From positions 30,356-94,355 of the forward strand of contig JADJTK010000025.1 of the NCBI GenBank assembly GCA_016711225.1: a stretch of 64,000 nucleotides of DNA, given 5' to 3'. The notes beneath the pieces are model-generated. The model had not been told where the DNA came from and made no database searches. It saw only the letters and a list, made by a program, of their open reading frames with translations. Every line of letters begins with the position of its first letter. Position 1 is the stretch's first letter. The position numbers and the translations under genes are program-made. Shown piece by piece: positions 25,951 to 36,559 of the stretch. The DNA comes from Opitutaceae bacterium (lineage in GTDB: Bacteria; Verrucomicrobiota; Verrucomicrobiia; Opitutales; Opitutaceae).

Positions 25951-28900
25951 AAAGCTCCTCTCGCTCCTCGTCCCCTGCCTGCTCTTCTCCTGCTCCCCGG
26001 CGCGTGCGCAGAACACGATCGCGGGCAACCTGACCGTCCAGCAGGCGGCCCGATTCACCGGGCAGATCACTCCGCCGGTCCTCGCCGCGGACGTCAACGA
26101 CTACGCCCCCGCGGGACTCGCTGGCGCGTTCTTCCTTCGCGTCCAGGCGGACGCCCCCCGACTCATCACCGGCCTTGCCGGCGGGGCCGCGGGCCGTGTC
26201 CTTTGGATTTCCAACGTCGGGGCGTTCCCGGTCACCCTGGCCAACCTCTCGACCGCGTCCGCTGCGGGAAACCGTGTCGACGTCGGCGGGGCCAACTACG
26301 AGATCCCGGCCGGCATCGCCATCGGTCTCTGGTACGACGCGCCTCGTTGCGCTGGCGCCCGCTCTCCAGTCTGTCCGCCGGTGGCGGAGGATCGGGGACC
26401 GGTAGCGTCACCTCAGTTTCGGTGACCTCGTCCAACGGCATCTCGGCCACGGTATCCAGCCCCACCACGACCCCGACATTGACCTTCTCCCTCGGGGCCA
26501 TCGCCCCCGCGTCGGTTGCGGCCTCGGGCAACATCACCGGCGCCAATCTCTCCGGAACGAACACCGGCAACCAGACCGACGCCACCCTCCCCTTTTCCGA
26601 CGTCACCACGGGCGACGTCTCGACGGCCCGCCACGGGTTCGCGCCGAAGCTGCCCAACGACGCGAGCAAGTATCTCGACGGATCCGGAGCCTGGACGACC
26701 CCGGCCGGCGGTGGCAGCACCGTCGACCAGACCGCCCGCGACTCGGCCGCCGCTGCCCAGGCTACGGCCAACGCCGCCGAGACTCCGACGGGCGCCCAGG
26801 CGAAGGCCAGCGCCGCCCAGGCCGCCGCCATTGCCTCGGCCGCGGGATCCCTCTCGGGGCACGTCTCGGCCGCGGATCCCCACGGGGACCGCACCTTTGC
26901 CGTTCAGCGCGCCAACCATACCGGCACCCAGGCGGGCGCCACGATCACCCAGGACTCGACCCACCGCTTCGCCACGGATACCGAGAAAGCGGCCTGGAAT
27001 GCGAAGCCCGACGCCCCCGCCAACGCCGCGACCCTTGCCAAGGTTTCGGAGTCCGCGGGCGCCCCCACCTGGAACGGCGGAGCATGGCCCGGCGGTGGCG
27101 GTGGAAGTGGCACCGTGACCACCGTGTCCATCACGTCCGCCAACGGCATCTCCGGCACCGTGGCGGCCCCGACGATCACCCCCGCCATCACCCTGTCCCT
27201 TGGCGCGATCACCCCCGCCAGCGTCGCCGCGGCGGGCACGGTGACCGGGTCCAACCTGTCGGGCACGAACACCGGTGACCAAACCAGCGTCACGGGCAAC
27301 GCCGGCACGGCAACCGCGCTTGCCACCGCCCGCACCATCAACGGCGTCTCGTTCGACGGGACCGCGAACATCACCGCCCCGGCCGCCGCCGGCACCCTGA
27401 CGGGCACCGCCCTGGCGTCTGGCGTCACCTCGTCCTCATTGACGAGCGCCGCGGGCGGGTCCTTTGGCACGGCCGCCTTCACGGCCGCCACATCCTACGA
27501 CCCCGCGGGCGCCGCCGCGGCAATCACGCTCTCCGGCCTCTCCGGTCCCGACCTCCCGCACCGTCAACGGGCACGCCCTCTGGGAACGTATCCATCACCG
27601 CGGGCGACGTCGGGCTCAGCTCCGGTCAAGAACGTCGCCCTCTCGACCTGGGCAGGATCCGCCAACCTCACCACCGCCGGCACGATTGCCTCGGGAACGT
27701 GGCACGGGGCCGCCATCGCGGACGCCTACATTGCCGGCGCCGCGGCCTGGAATGCGAAGACCTCGTTCCCGGGGTTCGGCACAACCGGGACCACGGCCGC
27801 CGCCGGCAACGACGCCCGCCTATCCAACGCCCGCGCGCCGCTCGCCCACAGCCAAGCGGCCTCCACAATCAGCGACTCGACCACGGCGGGCCGCGCCTTC
27901 GTCACCCTCCCGAACCCTGGCGCCGTCTCCTTCATCCGGGCCAACGCCGACAACACGGTCTCGGCCCTCTCCGCATCCGACTTCCGAACCGCAATCGGCG
28001 CCGGGGCGTCTTCTTTTGACGGCGCCTATTCGTCTCTGTCGGGGATCCCGTCAACCTTCACCCCGGCGGCCCACAATCAAGCGTGGTCGACCATCACGGG
28101 CGCGCCGACGACGTTGGGCGGATACGGTATAGCGGACGCCCAACCGTTGAACGCGGCCCTCTCGTCAATCTCTGCGCTTTCCGATTCCGCTGGGGTGTTG
28201 ACCAACAACGGGGCGGGGGTGCTGACGTGGACCGCTGGGGGCGGTAGCTTTGACGGCGCCTACTCGTCATTGACTGGCGTCCCGTCGACGTTCGCCCCGG
28301 AAGCCCACACCCAAGCGGCCTCCACAATCAGCGACTCAACTACTATCGGGCAGAACCTCGTGAAGCTGGCGAACCCAGGAGCGATCACCTTTCCCCGCTT
28401 CAATGCGAACAACACGGTCACCGCGCAAACGGCCGCCAACTTCCGTTCCGATATTGGCGGAACAACCGTCGGCCAAAGCCTGTTCACGCTCGCGAACCCG
28501 AGCGCGATCACGTTCCTTCGTATCAATGCTAATAATACTGTTACTGCGCAGACTGCCGCCAATTTCCTGACCGATATTGGCGCGGGGAATGTGACAGGCG
28601 TTGCAAGCTCGACCCAATACCAACTCGCCCGATTCTCTAGTACGACGGGCAAAGCGATCAGCAATGGCGGGATGTTCCTCAACGCTGCGGACCAACTGGT
28701 AGTCGGTTCTAACACGTCGGACGTACACCCCGGCAACGCCAAGATCCAAGTCAAGAACATGTATGGAATCGCAGCTACGGTGTTGTCGGCTAGTGCAACG
28801 TCGTTGCCTGAAACCCCTTTCCCCGGGGTGTATATCACGAAGAGCGAAATCGCGTCATACGGGGACAGCGGCGCGGGGACGGACCTAACGATCCGGTGGG

Positions 28901-29388
28901 GTTCGTCCTCCAGGGTCAGAATCGCCAACACAAGCATACAGCTATTCGCATACGGCGCCGGAACGCTGGTAACCGATTCGAGCGGCAACGTCACCACGTC
29001 ATCCGATAAGCGGCTGAAGAACGTGACGGGCAAGTTCACTCGGGGACTTGAAGCCGTCGCAGGCCTACAGCCCAAGACCTTCACCTGGAAGCCGGAGAGC
29101 GGCATGAACCCCGAGGACGAGAACGTCGGGTTCATCGCCCAGGACGTGCAAGAGTTCATCCCGGAGGCCGTCGGCGCGACCAAGACAAACGAGTACGACG
29201 AAGAGGACCCGAAAACCGGGGAGAAGGTCAAGGTCCGCAAGCGTGAAGCCTCCCCGATGCTCACCCTTTCCGACCGCCCAATCATCGCCGCCCTCGTCAA
29301 CGCGGTGAAGGAACTGAAGTCGAGAAATGACGAGCTCGCCGCGCGTATTGTCGCGATCGAGTCCAACAAAGCGAAGGCGACCAAATGA
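25947..29388 (+). CDS. Giant tail fibre/spike with lipoprotein-like signal and S74 chaperone domain
   Basis: About 1147 residues, several frame breaks (near 26350 and a compensated set 27540-27610). N-terminus MKKLLSLLVPCLLFSC looks like a lipoprotein signal, unusual for a virion protein. The shaft is a long Gly/Ser/Thr/Ala-rich beta-repeat region with recurring units such as SGTNTG(N/D)Q, ASTISDSTT, FDGAYSSL(S/T)G and NANNTVTAQTAANF. The C-terminus starts at SDKRLKNVTG and is a Peptidase_S74 intramolecular chaperone, whose Ser-Lys pair cleaves it off after trimerisation. Probably the receptor-binding fibre. Confidence 0.8.
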
Positions 29389-29593
29389 AGAACCGCCCCG
29401 ACGTCCGCGGCCTCATCTATTTCGGAATCGCGACCATCTCCGTTTGGACCGGCGAGCTGGCCAGCCTCGGCGGCACCAGGCTCTTCGCTCGTATCCGCGA
29501 CCGATGGCCCGCCCTGGCCCTATCCTCCCTTCTCTCGCCGGCCTCGTGGCCGTGCGTGCCTACATCGACCAACACCTCTCCCGGAACCCATGA
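29385..29593 (+). CDS. Small membrane protein, possible holin, one frame break
   Basis: ATG 29385 overlaps the fibre stop. MKNRPDVRGLIYFGIATISV, then a break near 29515, then ILPSLAGLVAVRAYIDQHL to TGA 29591-29593. Two hydrophobic segments and 69 residues fit a class II holin. The neighbouring lipoproteins fit a lysis region. No endolysin is adjacent, so this is tentative. Confidence 0.5.
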
Positions 29594-30108
29594 AGCCTAT
29601 CCGCCCCCTTCTCCTGCTCTCCTTGGCATCCCTCGCCCTGCTCCCGGCCTGCGCCTCCCGTCCGGCGCCGCCCACCGTCGACACCAAGGCGGCGGTCGTG
29701 AACGCCGCGAGCGTTGCGGCCCCGCTTATCGAGGGATCCGCGCGAATCGCGGTCCCCCTCATCCTCACCCGGAACCCGGGACTTGCCGACCGGTTCACCC
29801 TCACCACCACGGCCGCGGCGACGATCCTCTCGGCGGCGCGTCCAACTGCAGAAGGCTTTGCCGCCGCTCTGCGGGTGGCGTTCCCCGACCTCGCCCAGGC
29901 CCAGGCCGTCCAGATCGGGGCGGCCCTGGAAAGCGCCTACGCCGCGGGCGCGGCCCTCTTCCAGGCGCAGACCGGCCGCCCGCTCGTCCTGACATCGATC
30001 CTCCAGGATCCGCAGTATCAGGCCGCCGCCGACGTCCTGATCACCTCGCTTGTCCGCGGGGTCACCAACGGCCTTGCCGACTACCGCGCCACCCTCCCGG
30101 CCTCCTGA
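29590..30108 (+). CDS. Phage-encoded lipoprotein
   Basis: 172 residues with a clear lipobox (LALLPAC, Cys at residue 21). The mature part is Ala-rich and helical (AAVVNAASVAAPLIEGSARI, then QAVQIGAALESAYAAGAALF). Coupled by ATGA to the holin-like gene. It may act at the inner face of the outer membrane in lysis or exclusion. Family not recognised. Confidence 0.7.
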   Translation: MKPIRPLLLLSLASLALLPACASRPAPPTVDTKAAVVNAASVAAPLIEGSARIAVPLILTRNPGLADRFTLTTTAAATILSAARPTAEGFAAALRVAFPDLAQAQAVQIGAALESAYAAGAALFQAQTGRPLVLTSILQDPQYQAAADVLITSLVRGVTNGLADYRATLPAS

Positions 30109-30110
30109 CC

Positions 30111-30323
30111 ATGGCCCTCCTGACCTCCATCTTCTCCGCGATCGGCAACGTGTTCGGCCTGCTCACGGGCCGGAGCGCGTTGCGCAACTCGCCGGCAATG
30201 CAGGCGAGCGCGTCCGCCAAGACCGACGCCGCAATCAAAGCCGATTCCGCCCAGGCCGTCGCCCAGGCGAAGACCGGGACCGCCTCCGCCCTGGCCAACC
30301 TCCGCAAACTGACCGCAGAATGA
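30111..30323 (+). CDS. Small Ala-rich phage protein
   Basis: 70 residues: MALLTSIFSAIGNVFGLLTG, then a hydrophilic Ala/Lys/Ser helix. The first 20 residues are amphipathic-hydrophobic and could insert into a membrane. It lies between two lipoprotein genes and overlaps the next by ATGA. Confidence 0.6.
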   Translation: MALLTSIFSAIGNVFGLLTGRSALRNSPAMQASASAKTDAAIKADSAQAVAQAKTGTASALANLRKLTAE

Positions 30324-30673
30324 AGCCCTTCCGCATCGTCCTCTTCTCCCTTCTGCTCGCGCTCGGGATCGTAGCCTGTACGACCGTTGCGCCTTCGCCG
30401 GCCCCGGTGCCCGCGGTGGCCAGTTGGGACGGGACTGAGCAGACCAGCGGCATCGTGGGCGTCCAGGCCGACGGCCTCTTCCTGGTAACCTCCCACCTTC
30501 GCGATCGGGCCAACGCCCTGATTGCCGACTACGGCCGCGAGTTCGCCCCGGCCCTCTCCGTCGACGCCGGCCTCTCTCGGGTAACCGGGTCCGGCCTCTG
30601 GACGATGACGCCCGAGGCAATGGCCAACTTCGCCACCATGTGCCAGTGGCGCCGCAGGAGGGGCAAGCAATGA
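30320..30673 (+). CDS. Second phage lipoprotein
   Basis: 117 residues; signal MKPFRIVLFSLLLALGIVAC with Cys20, followed by a Pro-rich TTVAPSPAPVPAV linker like that of spanin outer-membrane subunits. The C-terminus has a basic RRRRGK tail. ATGA overlaps on both sides. An o-spanin role is possible. No inner-membrane spanin partner was identified. Confidence 0.6.
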   Translation: MKPFRIVLFSLLLALGIVACTTVAPSPAPVPAVASWDGTEQTSGIVGVQADGLFLVTSHLRDRANALIADYGREFAPALSVDAGLSRVTGSGLWTMTPEAMANFATMCQWRRRRGKQ

Positions 30674-31060
30674 CCGTCACCCTCGCCGCCTCCATCGTCG
30701 CCCCTACTCAAGGGAACGCCCTGGTTGCCGCCCGCAGCGGTGGGCGGATCTATCCGGACACGGCCCCGCAAGGCGTCGCCGTTCCGTACGTCATCTATTC
30801 CGAAATCGCGACCACGCCCGAGGAATCGCAGGACGATTGCAACGGCCTGGACACGACCGAGATTCAGTTCGCGGCCTACGCGGACACCACGCTTGCCGCG
30901 GTCTCCTTGCGCCAAGCCCTGCGCGCAGCCCCTCACGGCCCCCGGCGCCCTCCCTGGCGTGGTCGTCATGACGCCCAGCCTTCGCACGCAACCGGCGAAC
31001 GACCTCCGCCTAGCCAACGCCTCTCTCGACCTCACGTTTATTCACCACCCAAATACATAA
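30670..31060 (+). CDS. Tail completion/terminator protein, DUF3168-like, one frame break
   Basis: Segments IYPDTAPQGVAVPYVIYSEI and TTEIQFAAYADTTLAAVSLR match DUF3168 tail terminator proteins ('P.Y.vy..i......D......iQ....a........l...v'). A shift near 30930 gives the ending TAPGALPGVVV and LDLTFIHH. It caps the tail tube at the head-proximal end. Confidence 0.65.
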
Positions 31061-31066
31061 GGAACC

Positions 31067-31490
31067 ATGTCCACCGTCTACGCCAACAAGGGAAAGAAAA
31101 TCAAAGCGGGCGCCGCCCGCTCCCACCACCGTCGTCCCGCAGCTTCTCGACTTCGATATTGCCGAGGGCGATCGGGAAATGTTCGACACCACGAACCAAG
31201 CGACGACCGGATCCAAGACCGCCCAGCCCGAACCGCTGCGCGGCCTGCGGAAAGTCGACGTGAAGCTGCAGTTCGATCCGAAGGACACCGAACACGCCCG
31301 GCTCTATGCGGCCTACATCGCCGGGACGCTGGAATATCAAACCTTCATCCTGTCCAGCGGTTCCACCATGGAGCTCCACGGGACCATCACCTCGTTTCAG
31401 ATCCCGGGCGGAATCACTGGGGCGGCCGAGGCCTCCTATGTGTTCAGCCCCCAGGCCGACGAAACCTTCACCGCGAGCCCCGCCGGCTAA
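31067..31490 (+). CDS. Major tail tube protein, one frame break
   Basis: MSTVYANKGKKIKAGAA, break near 31118, then PQLLDFDIAEGDREMFDTTN, KLQFDPKDTEHARLYAAYIA and IPGGITGAAEASYVFSPQAD. The 'D.T........P' start and the beta-rich end fit siphophage tail tube proteins. About 140 residues. Confidence 0.65.
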
Positions 31491-31500
31491 CCGCTCCGCC

Positions 31501-31827
31501 ATGACAACCCCCGGTCAAGCCAAGTCCGCCACCGTCCATCTCGACCAGGAACGGACGATCACCTACAACGAGCGCGCGGAGTTCCGCATGGGCTCACTCG
31601 ATCGACCCTTCACGGTGGCCGACCTCCGGGCCCGCCGCCGGAGTTGGGCGGCTCTGGTCGCGTGGACCTGGGCGTGCCTCTCGGAGCAAGACGCCGCCGA
31701 CTTCGCGTCCCCGGAGTCGCTCGCCCCGCATATTCAGGGGGAAGCTACGGTTAAGGCCGTGTTCGAGGCCTTCCTCGACTGCTACATCGCCGGGCAGGAA
31801 CCGGCCTCAAAAAACGCCGCGGGTTGA
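31501..31827 (+). CDS. Tail assembly chaperone-like protein
   Basis: 108 residues, beginning with TVHLDQERTITYNERAEFRM, then a helical WAALVAWTWACLSEQDAADF. It follows the tube gene and precedes the tape measure, the place of gpG-type chaperones. The next short gene starts at TTG within a TTGA overlap and may be its partner. Confidence 0.6.
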   Translation: MTTPGQAKSATVHLDQERTITYNERAEFRMGSLDRPFTVADLRARRRSWAALVAWTWACLSEQDAADFASPESLAPHIQGEATVKAVFEAFLDCYIAGQEPASKNAAG

Positions 31828-31942
31828 TCGAGCGCTGGGCGTTCGCCCGCATCAACCTCCACCTCTCCGACGAAGAGTTCGCCGCTACACCCCGGCCCAA
31901 GTCGCCGCCCTCACCAAGGTCTGGGAGGACGGCAAGCAATGA
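31824..31942 (+). CDS. Short second tail chaperone-type protein, one frame break
   Basis: From TTG 31824: LIERWAFARINLHLSDEEFA, break near 31890, then YTPAQVAALTKVWEDGKQ. About 39 residues. The pattern 'lsdeEFaayTPaqvaAL' resembles the short second chaperone of GTA-like tails. It overlaps both neighbours. Confidence 0.5.
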
Positions 31943-32152
31943 ATTCGCTCTGGCAACCGCATCCGCACTGAATTCAAAATGGAGTCACGCCGACAAAGCC
32001 CTGCCCTTCTCGCCGCGGGATTTCTTGCCGAAGACGCCCGCCCAGGTGAAGGCAGAGGAGAAGGCGCGCGCGGCCGCCCAGGAGATGCGCGACGGGATTC
32101 TGGAAATACAGTTTGCCGCCTTCGCCAAGCAGAAGAAGGGCGGGCCGAGTAA
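31939..32152 (+). CDS. Small hypothetical tail-region protein, frame break at its start
   Basis: After ATG 31939 one base must be added to enter the frame FALATASALNSKWSHADKAL, PFSPRDFLPKTPAQ and KARAAAQEMRDGILEIQFAA. The end is either a TAA at 32150-32152 overlapping the next ATG (with a late shift) or 32189 without one. Function unknown. Confidence 0.45.
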
Positions 32153-32676
32153 TGGCCAAGCCGAAGAGCGACCGAGTCGCGCGGGCTGAATTCGACATGT
32201 CCCTCGTGGACGGACTGGTCGAAACGTTGAAAGGCATCGCCGCCGACGTCCAAGCCGACGTCATCGCGGACATGGTCAAGGAGGGCGCCAAGCCGATCGT
32301 GCGATCGATCCGGGCGCGGGTCCGCGTCCAGGACGGCAACCTGAAGAAGAGCATCGTGGCAGTGGTCCGAAAGAGGAAGCGGAAGGGCACGGCCATTGCC
32401 GTCATCGGCCCGGAGTCGGGGGGGCAATACAAGGGCGGGAAGCGCCTCAAGAAAGGACACGGGCAGAACGACGCGGCGGGCCCCTCCCGTTACGCCCACT
32501 TGATCGAGTTCGGGCACGTCGACCGCAAGGGCGGCCGGGTGAAGGAGTTCCCCTTCATGCGTCCTGGCACCGCCGAGGGACAGGCGACCGCCTCGGCCAT
32601 GATGGAAGTCGGATTCCAGAAGGGAATGAATCGAGTCCTGGCAAAGCGCACCAAGAAGCTACTTCGGCAGAAATAA
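32152..32676 (+). CDS. HK97 gp10-like tail protein
   Basis: 174 residues from ATG 32152. VDGLVETLKGIAADVQADVI, RARVRVQDGNLKKSIVAVVR, YAHLIEFGHV and EFPFMRPGT form the HK97 gp10 pattern ('tG.L..si.......Y....E.Gt......pfmrpa'). Such proteins help join head and tail or complete the tail. Followed by the tape measure. Confidence 0.8.
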   Translation: MAKPKSDRVARAEFDMSLVDGLVETLKGIAADVQADVIADMVKEGAKPIVRSIRARVRVQDGNLKKSIVAVVRKRKRKGTAIAVIGPESGGQYKGGKRLKKGHGQNDAAGPSRYAHLIEFGHVDRKGGRVKEFPFMRPGTAEGQATASAMMEVGFQKGMNRVLAKRTKKLLRQK

Positions 32677-32680
32677 CACC

Positions 32681-34024
32681 ATGGCCAAGAACATCACCAT
32701 CGCCCGGCTCAATACGCTCGTCACGGCCAACGCCGTCCAGTTCACCAAGGAGCTTGACCGCGCCGGGGCCGTTGCGAAGTCCAAGGGGAAGGGCATCAAC
32801 GACGCCCTCCGCGGCATCGGTGGAGCGCTCGGGGTTGGCCTTTCCGTCGGCGCCGTCGTGGCCTTCGGGAAGTCCGTGGTCGATCTAGGCGGGCAGATCA
32901 CGGACCTTGCGTCGGTCGCCAACCTCACGCCGCGAGGCCTCCAGGCCATTTCGGCGGCCGCCATGCAAAACGGCGTATCCATGGAGGAGGTCGCGAAGGC
33001 ATCGGAGAAGATGCGCGAGGGATTCGAGAGCGCCGCCACCAACGGAGCGGACCCGCTGAACAACAGCCTTCACAAACTCGGACTTTCGTCGGAGGGGTTG
33101 AAAGCCCTCTCCATGGAAGAGAAGTGGCAGGTCGTGGCAAAGAGCCTTTCCGGGGCGAGAAACCAGCAGCAGGCAATGAACATCGCCTCCGAAATCTTCG
33201 GAACGAAGATCGGCCCGAAGCTGCGCACGACTCTTGCCGACATCGCGGCAGCCGGTGGGGTGGAAGGATTGGCCCGAAATAGCGCCGGAATGATCATCAC
33301 CGACCAGCAACTGAAGCTGCTCGACGATTTTGGAGACAAAGTGGACCGCTTGGTCCTCAAGTCCAAGGTTCTGGCAGTTTCATTAATCGACCCCACCCGC
33401 GGATTTCAGGATCTCGGGGAGGCCATCGGCTGGGGGAATATCGACAAGGCCATCTCGCATGGAGCTCTGGGACTTGCCGGCAAGGCCGCCCAGAAATTGG
33501 GCCTAATCCCGAAGCTCGAAGAAGCGAAATTCAAGAACGACATTCGGAACAGCGAGCCCAACGGGTTCATCCTCCCTGGAAGCAAATTGGGCACGGCCGA
33601 GGATCCGGTGATGGCCAAGATGCGGGCGGCCGAGAAGAAGGCGTGGGACAAGCAGAACACGGACTATTTCGCCGCGATGAAGGAGCGCGAAGACAAGATT
33701 GCCCGCCGCAATGCCGACCCGTTCTTCCAACTACAGAAGGAACAGGACAAGGCAAAGCAGGTGGAAGACCTCCTCGACCTCTATTTCGGGGACCACGACA
33801 AGCAGCAGAAGCTCAACGCAGACCTGCGCCCGAAGCCCACCTTGACCGCACTCGAAACCCCGAGCGACAGCTACTCACGAATTGGCCTCGCGACCGGCGC
33901 CCAGGTCCAACCGGAGCAGCGCCGGCAAACCGACCTCCTGAAGGGGATTCACGAATCGCTGAAGCAAATCAGCGTCAACACCCGCAACCAGAAAGCGGCC
34001 ACGCAAGCCGCCTTCGCCAACTGA
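32681..34024 (+). CDS. Tail tape measure protein (short)
   Basis: 447 residues, largely helical. The first 130 residues (ELDRAGAVAKSKGKGINDAL, GIGGALGVGLSVGAVVAFGK and ITDLASVANLTPRGLQAIS) are typical of tape measures. The middle has AMNIASEIFGTKIGPKLRTT. It is short for the class, predicting a short tail if length scales as usual. The C-terminal third is charged and not enzymatic. Confidence 0.75.
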   Translation: MAKNITIARLNTLVTANAVQFTKELDRAGAVAKSKGKGINDALRGIGGALGVGLSVGAVVAFGKSVVDLGGQITDLASVANLTPRGLQAISAAAMQNGVSMEEVAKASEKMREGFESAATNGADPLNNSLHKLGLSSEGLKALSMEEKWQVVAKSLSGARNQQQAMNIASEIFGTKIGPKLRTTLADIAAAGGVEGLARNSAGMIITDQQLKLLDDFGDKVDRLVLKSKVLAVSLIDPTRGFQDLGEAIGWGNIDKAISHGALGLAGKAAQKLGLIPKLEEAKFKNDIRNSEPNGFILPGSKLGTAEDPVMAKMRAAEKKAWDKQNTDYFAAMKEREDKIARRNADPFFQLQKEQDKAKQVEDLLDLYFGDHDKQQKLNADLRPKPTLTALETPSDSYSRIGLATGAQVQPEQRRQTDLLKGIHESLKQISVNTRNQKAATQAAFAN

Positions 34025-34028
34025 ACCC

Positions 34029-34783
34029 ATGCCACTTATCGACTACCTCCGCCCCGACTACCCCACCCAGACCGTCGACTCCGGCGGGATCCGCCGGACG
34101 TACGCGATGCGCGGACCCACCGCTACGCTCGCGCCGTTGGTCCCTGGCATCGGCGCCGCGTTCGAGGGGAACCTCGTGGAGGCGACTAGCTCGAACAAGA
34201 TCGGGACCTCGGCGTTTTCCGACGTGATTGTGTCGACGATGCAGTCGTTCGCGACGGCGACCGCAGAGGTGACCGACGACCAGTACCCGTTCTTCGAAAT
34301 CGACCAAGTCCAGATCGAGAAGAACCTACGCCAGCACCCCGTCTTCGCCGGATTCCAGGCCGGCGATTGGGCGGCGGTCACCGCCTGGGAAGCCGAGCTC
34401 GAAGCGACGGCGAAGAGCAACTTTCAGTTCTATTTCCGGACCAACGAAGGGCAGCCCACCGGCTCCCTCCTCACCCTGGCGGGAACAGAGACGACAGGTG
34501 CGAAGGCGTTCGCCCGCCTGCGCCTACGCGGCGTCGAGTCATTCCTGGACTTCGCCCCCGTGGTCCGCCGGACGACCCGATACCGCGGGAGCGCCGCGCC
34601 GAGCTCCGCCGACGCTGGGCAAAAGTCATCCGCCCCACCCTACGCCCCGGCCGGATACGAGTGGCTGAAAACCACCGACCGCGTTTCAAACAGGGAACCC
34701 GGTCAACCGACTGGACGCGCCAAGAAGAATGGACCGGCGCCCGGAAGGTCCTCCTGGACAAGGACGAAATCTTCTCCGCATGA
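34029..34783 (+). CDS. Distal tail-region protein, one frame break
   Basis: About 251 residues. N-terminus MPLIDYLRPDYPTQTVDSGG, then FFEIDQVQIEKNLRQHPVFA and FQFYFRTNEGQPTGSLLTLA. A shift near 34692 gives the ending GTRSTDWTRQEEWTGARKVL and TGA overlapping the next ATG. No family recognised. Placement after the tape measure suggests a tail-tip component. Confidence 0.5.
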
Positions 34784-35356
34784 ACCTCCCCAACGACGTC
34801 ACCCCGGGCCAATCGATCAGCGCCAAGGACTGGAACGCCCTCCTCCGCTACGTCCGCTCTCTTGAGGTCCGCGGCGGGCCTGGGGTGCGCGTTCAGAGGT
34901 CAACGGTCGGCACGACCGTCTCGGCGTCCATCCCGCCCCAGGGGTCCCCGCCGGTCACGCTCAACCACCCGTTCAGGTCTCCGACGCCTCGGCCGGGGTT
35001 GTCGCAAGGTGAAGATCCAGGCGGATCCGTAAACGACACCATCCCGACGGGGTCACCCCGACCGAGCACGTTGACGAGCGCGGGGACATGGCGGGTTACC
35101 TGGACGTGACGCTGTCCGCCGCCGCGCCATCACAGCCACCACGATCAGCAAGACCTCCGGCGCCCAACCGGCGAACACCAACACGCACGCCTACCTCACC
35201 CTCGCGACCGTTGCCGTTGTCGCAATCGACGGCGGCTTCGCGGCCGGCGAGATCACCCAACTGGCAACCCACTCCTTGCGGTTCTACGCGTGCGGCCGGA
35301 CCTGGACGGGGTCGACGGTGACCGCGGCCGGGAGCTATAATTTTTGGGGGTTCTGA
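34780..35356 (+). CDS. Tail-tip region hypothetical protein, several frame breaks
   Basis: ATG overlaps the previous stop. NDVTPGQSISAKDWNALLRY begins a pattern seen in structural proteins of verrucomicrobial phages. Later segments in other frames (TTISKTSGAQPANTNTHAYL, and FYACGRTWTGSTVTAAGSYN) belong to the same protein and require at least two indels (about 34990-35130). Ends FWGF, TGA 35354-35356. Confidence 0.45.
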
Positions 35357-35358
35357 CG

Positions 35359-36238
35359 ATGAAATGGCCCCCCCAGGACACCGGCCTCTTCGCCGTCGCC
35401 TTCTGCGCGCAATGCACCGTGCCGGCCGTCGACATGGTCGAGTTCAACTTCCTGGGGCAAGGATACCGGGAGGCTGGGTTGCCTCCGTTCACGGGCGACA
35501 ACAGGTTCGACTTCTACCTCTCCCCACAGTTGGAGCGGGTCGTTGACATCGAAAGTCTACACCGCGGGCGACTGCGCCGAGGGTTACCTCGGCCAAGACG
35601 TCTACACCTACGCGGGGGCGTGCGTTTTCGACCCCGCGACCGGGACGTGGTCCGGAGGCGTCACGGTCAACGGCGCGGATAACGGATGCGGGAACCCCGG
35701 CCTGAACATGCCCAGCGGCCCCGCCGCCGGAAAACTACACCGAAACCACCACCGCGACCGTGCAGACATGGCCGGCACGGGCGCCTGCTACGAAGTCCGG
35801 CGGCTACGGCTACAAGGTGACCGGCACCGCCACGGCAACGCTCGGGACCAAGTGGACGGAGGCCGCCGGGATCGCCCTTTCCGAAGCTCCAGGATGGACC
35901 GGGTGGGAAGCGCAAGGACAGTTCCCCGACCCGCTCGCCTCGCAAGGGGCGCTCTGCGAGGCCTGGGCGGGGCAAAGCCCTACGGGCAGGGGTACGAGTA
36001 CCACCGCGCCCAATTCAGGCGGACGAAAAACGGTTTCAACCCCGGCGCCGCCTACGACGTCACAATGGAGCTTCACCGCAAGGCCTACCCGGCCGGCGCC
36101 TGGACCCTCTACGCCACCCTGACCGATACCCTCACGGCCAGCAGGACTGGGGCTCTGGTCTGGTCGGAGATCCCGATTGCCCGCGGTTACTCGTCATGGG
36201 TCAAGGCGGTCTCCTTCTCGACTACCCCCGCGGCGTGA
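35359..36238 (+). CDS. Cys-containing tail protein, three frame breaks
   Basis: Reconstructed from three frames: DTGLFAVAFCAQCTVPAVDM, then after ~35555 YTAGDCAEGYLGQDVYTYAG, after ~35740 KSGGYGYKVTGTATATLGTK, and after ~35985 GYEYHRAQFRRTKNGFNPGA to the stop overlapping the next GTG. Beta-rich with scattered cysteines. It may be an adhesin-like or tail-tip protein. Function unknown. Confidence 0.45.
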
Positions 36239-36559
36239 AGGTGATTGTCCACCGCCCAGACCTCGATGCCCCGCCAGCGGATCCCGCCGCGCCGGTCCTG
36301 CCGGCAATGACACCTGCAGCGCTCAAGCTGGCCAACCTCAAGCGCGCGGTCCGGCGATGGGTGGCGGGCGGATGCGAGTTGGCGCCTGGGGCCGTACGCA
36401 AGGCCCGCCGCGGGGCCTGCGCCGCGTGTCCCTACTGGTCACCGGCCGGGAATTGGGGCCTGGGCGAATGCAAGGCGCCCGGCTGCGGATGCACCAGGCG
36501 AAGGTTTGGCTCAGCAACCGAGGCCTGCCCGCTGGGGGAAGTCGGCAAGGCTAAACTGA
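36235..36559 (+). CDS. Small zinc-finger-like phage protein, one frame break
   Basis: From GTG 36235. The C-terminal part has five cysteines in GACAACPYW, CKAPGCGCTRRRF and ACPLG, a probable zinc module found at the end of tail operons in related prophages. An extra G near 36535 hides the natural end CPLGKSARLN at TGA 36557-36559. The uncorrected frame would continue to 36858 without family sense. Confidence 0.55.

Noticed and set aside
31501..31942. Programmed ribosomal frameshift in the tail chaperone genes
   Set aside because: The genes overlap by TTGA and no slippery heptamer was seen; the extra break near 31890 resembles the window's other indels.
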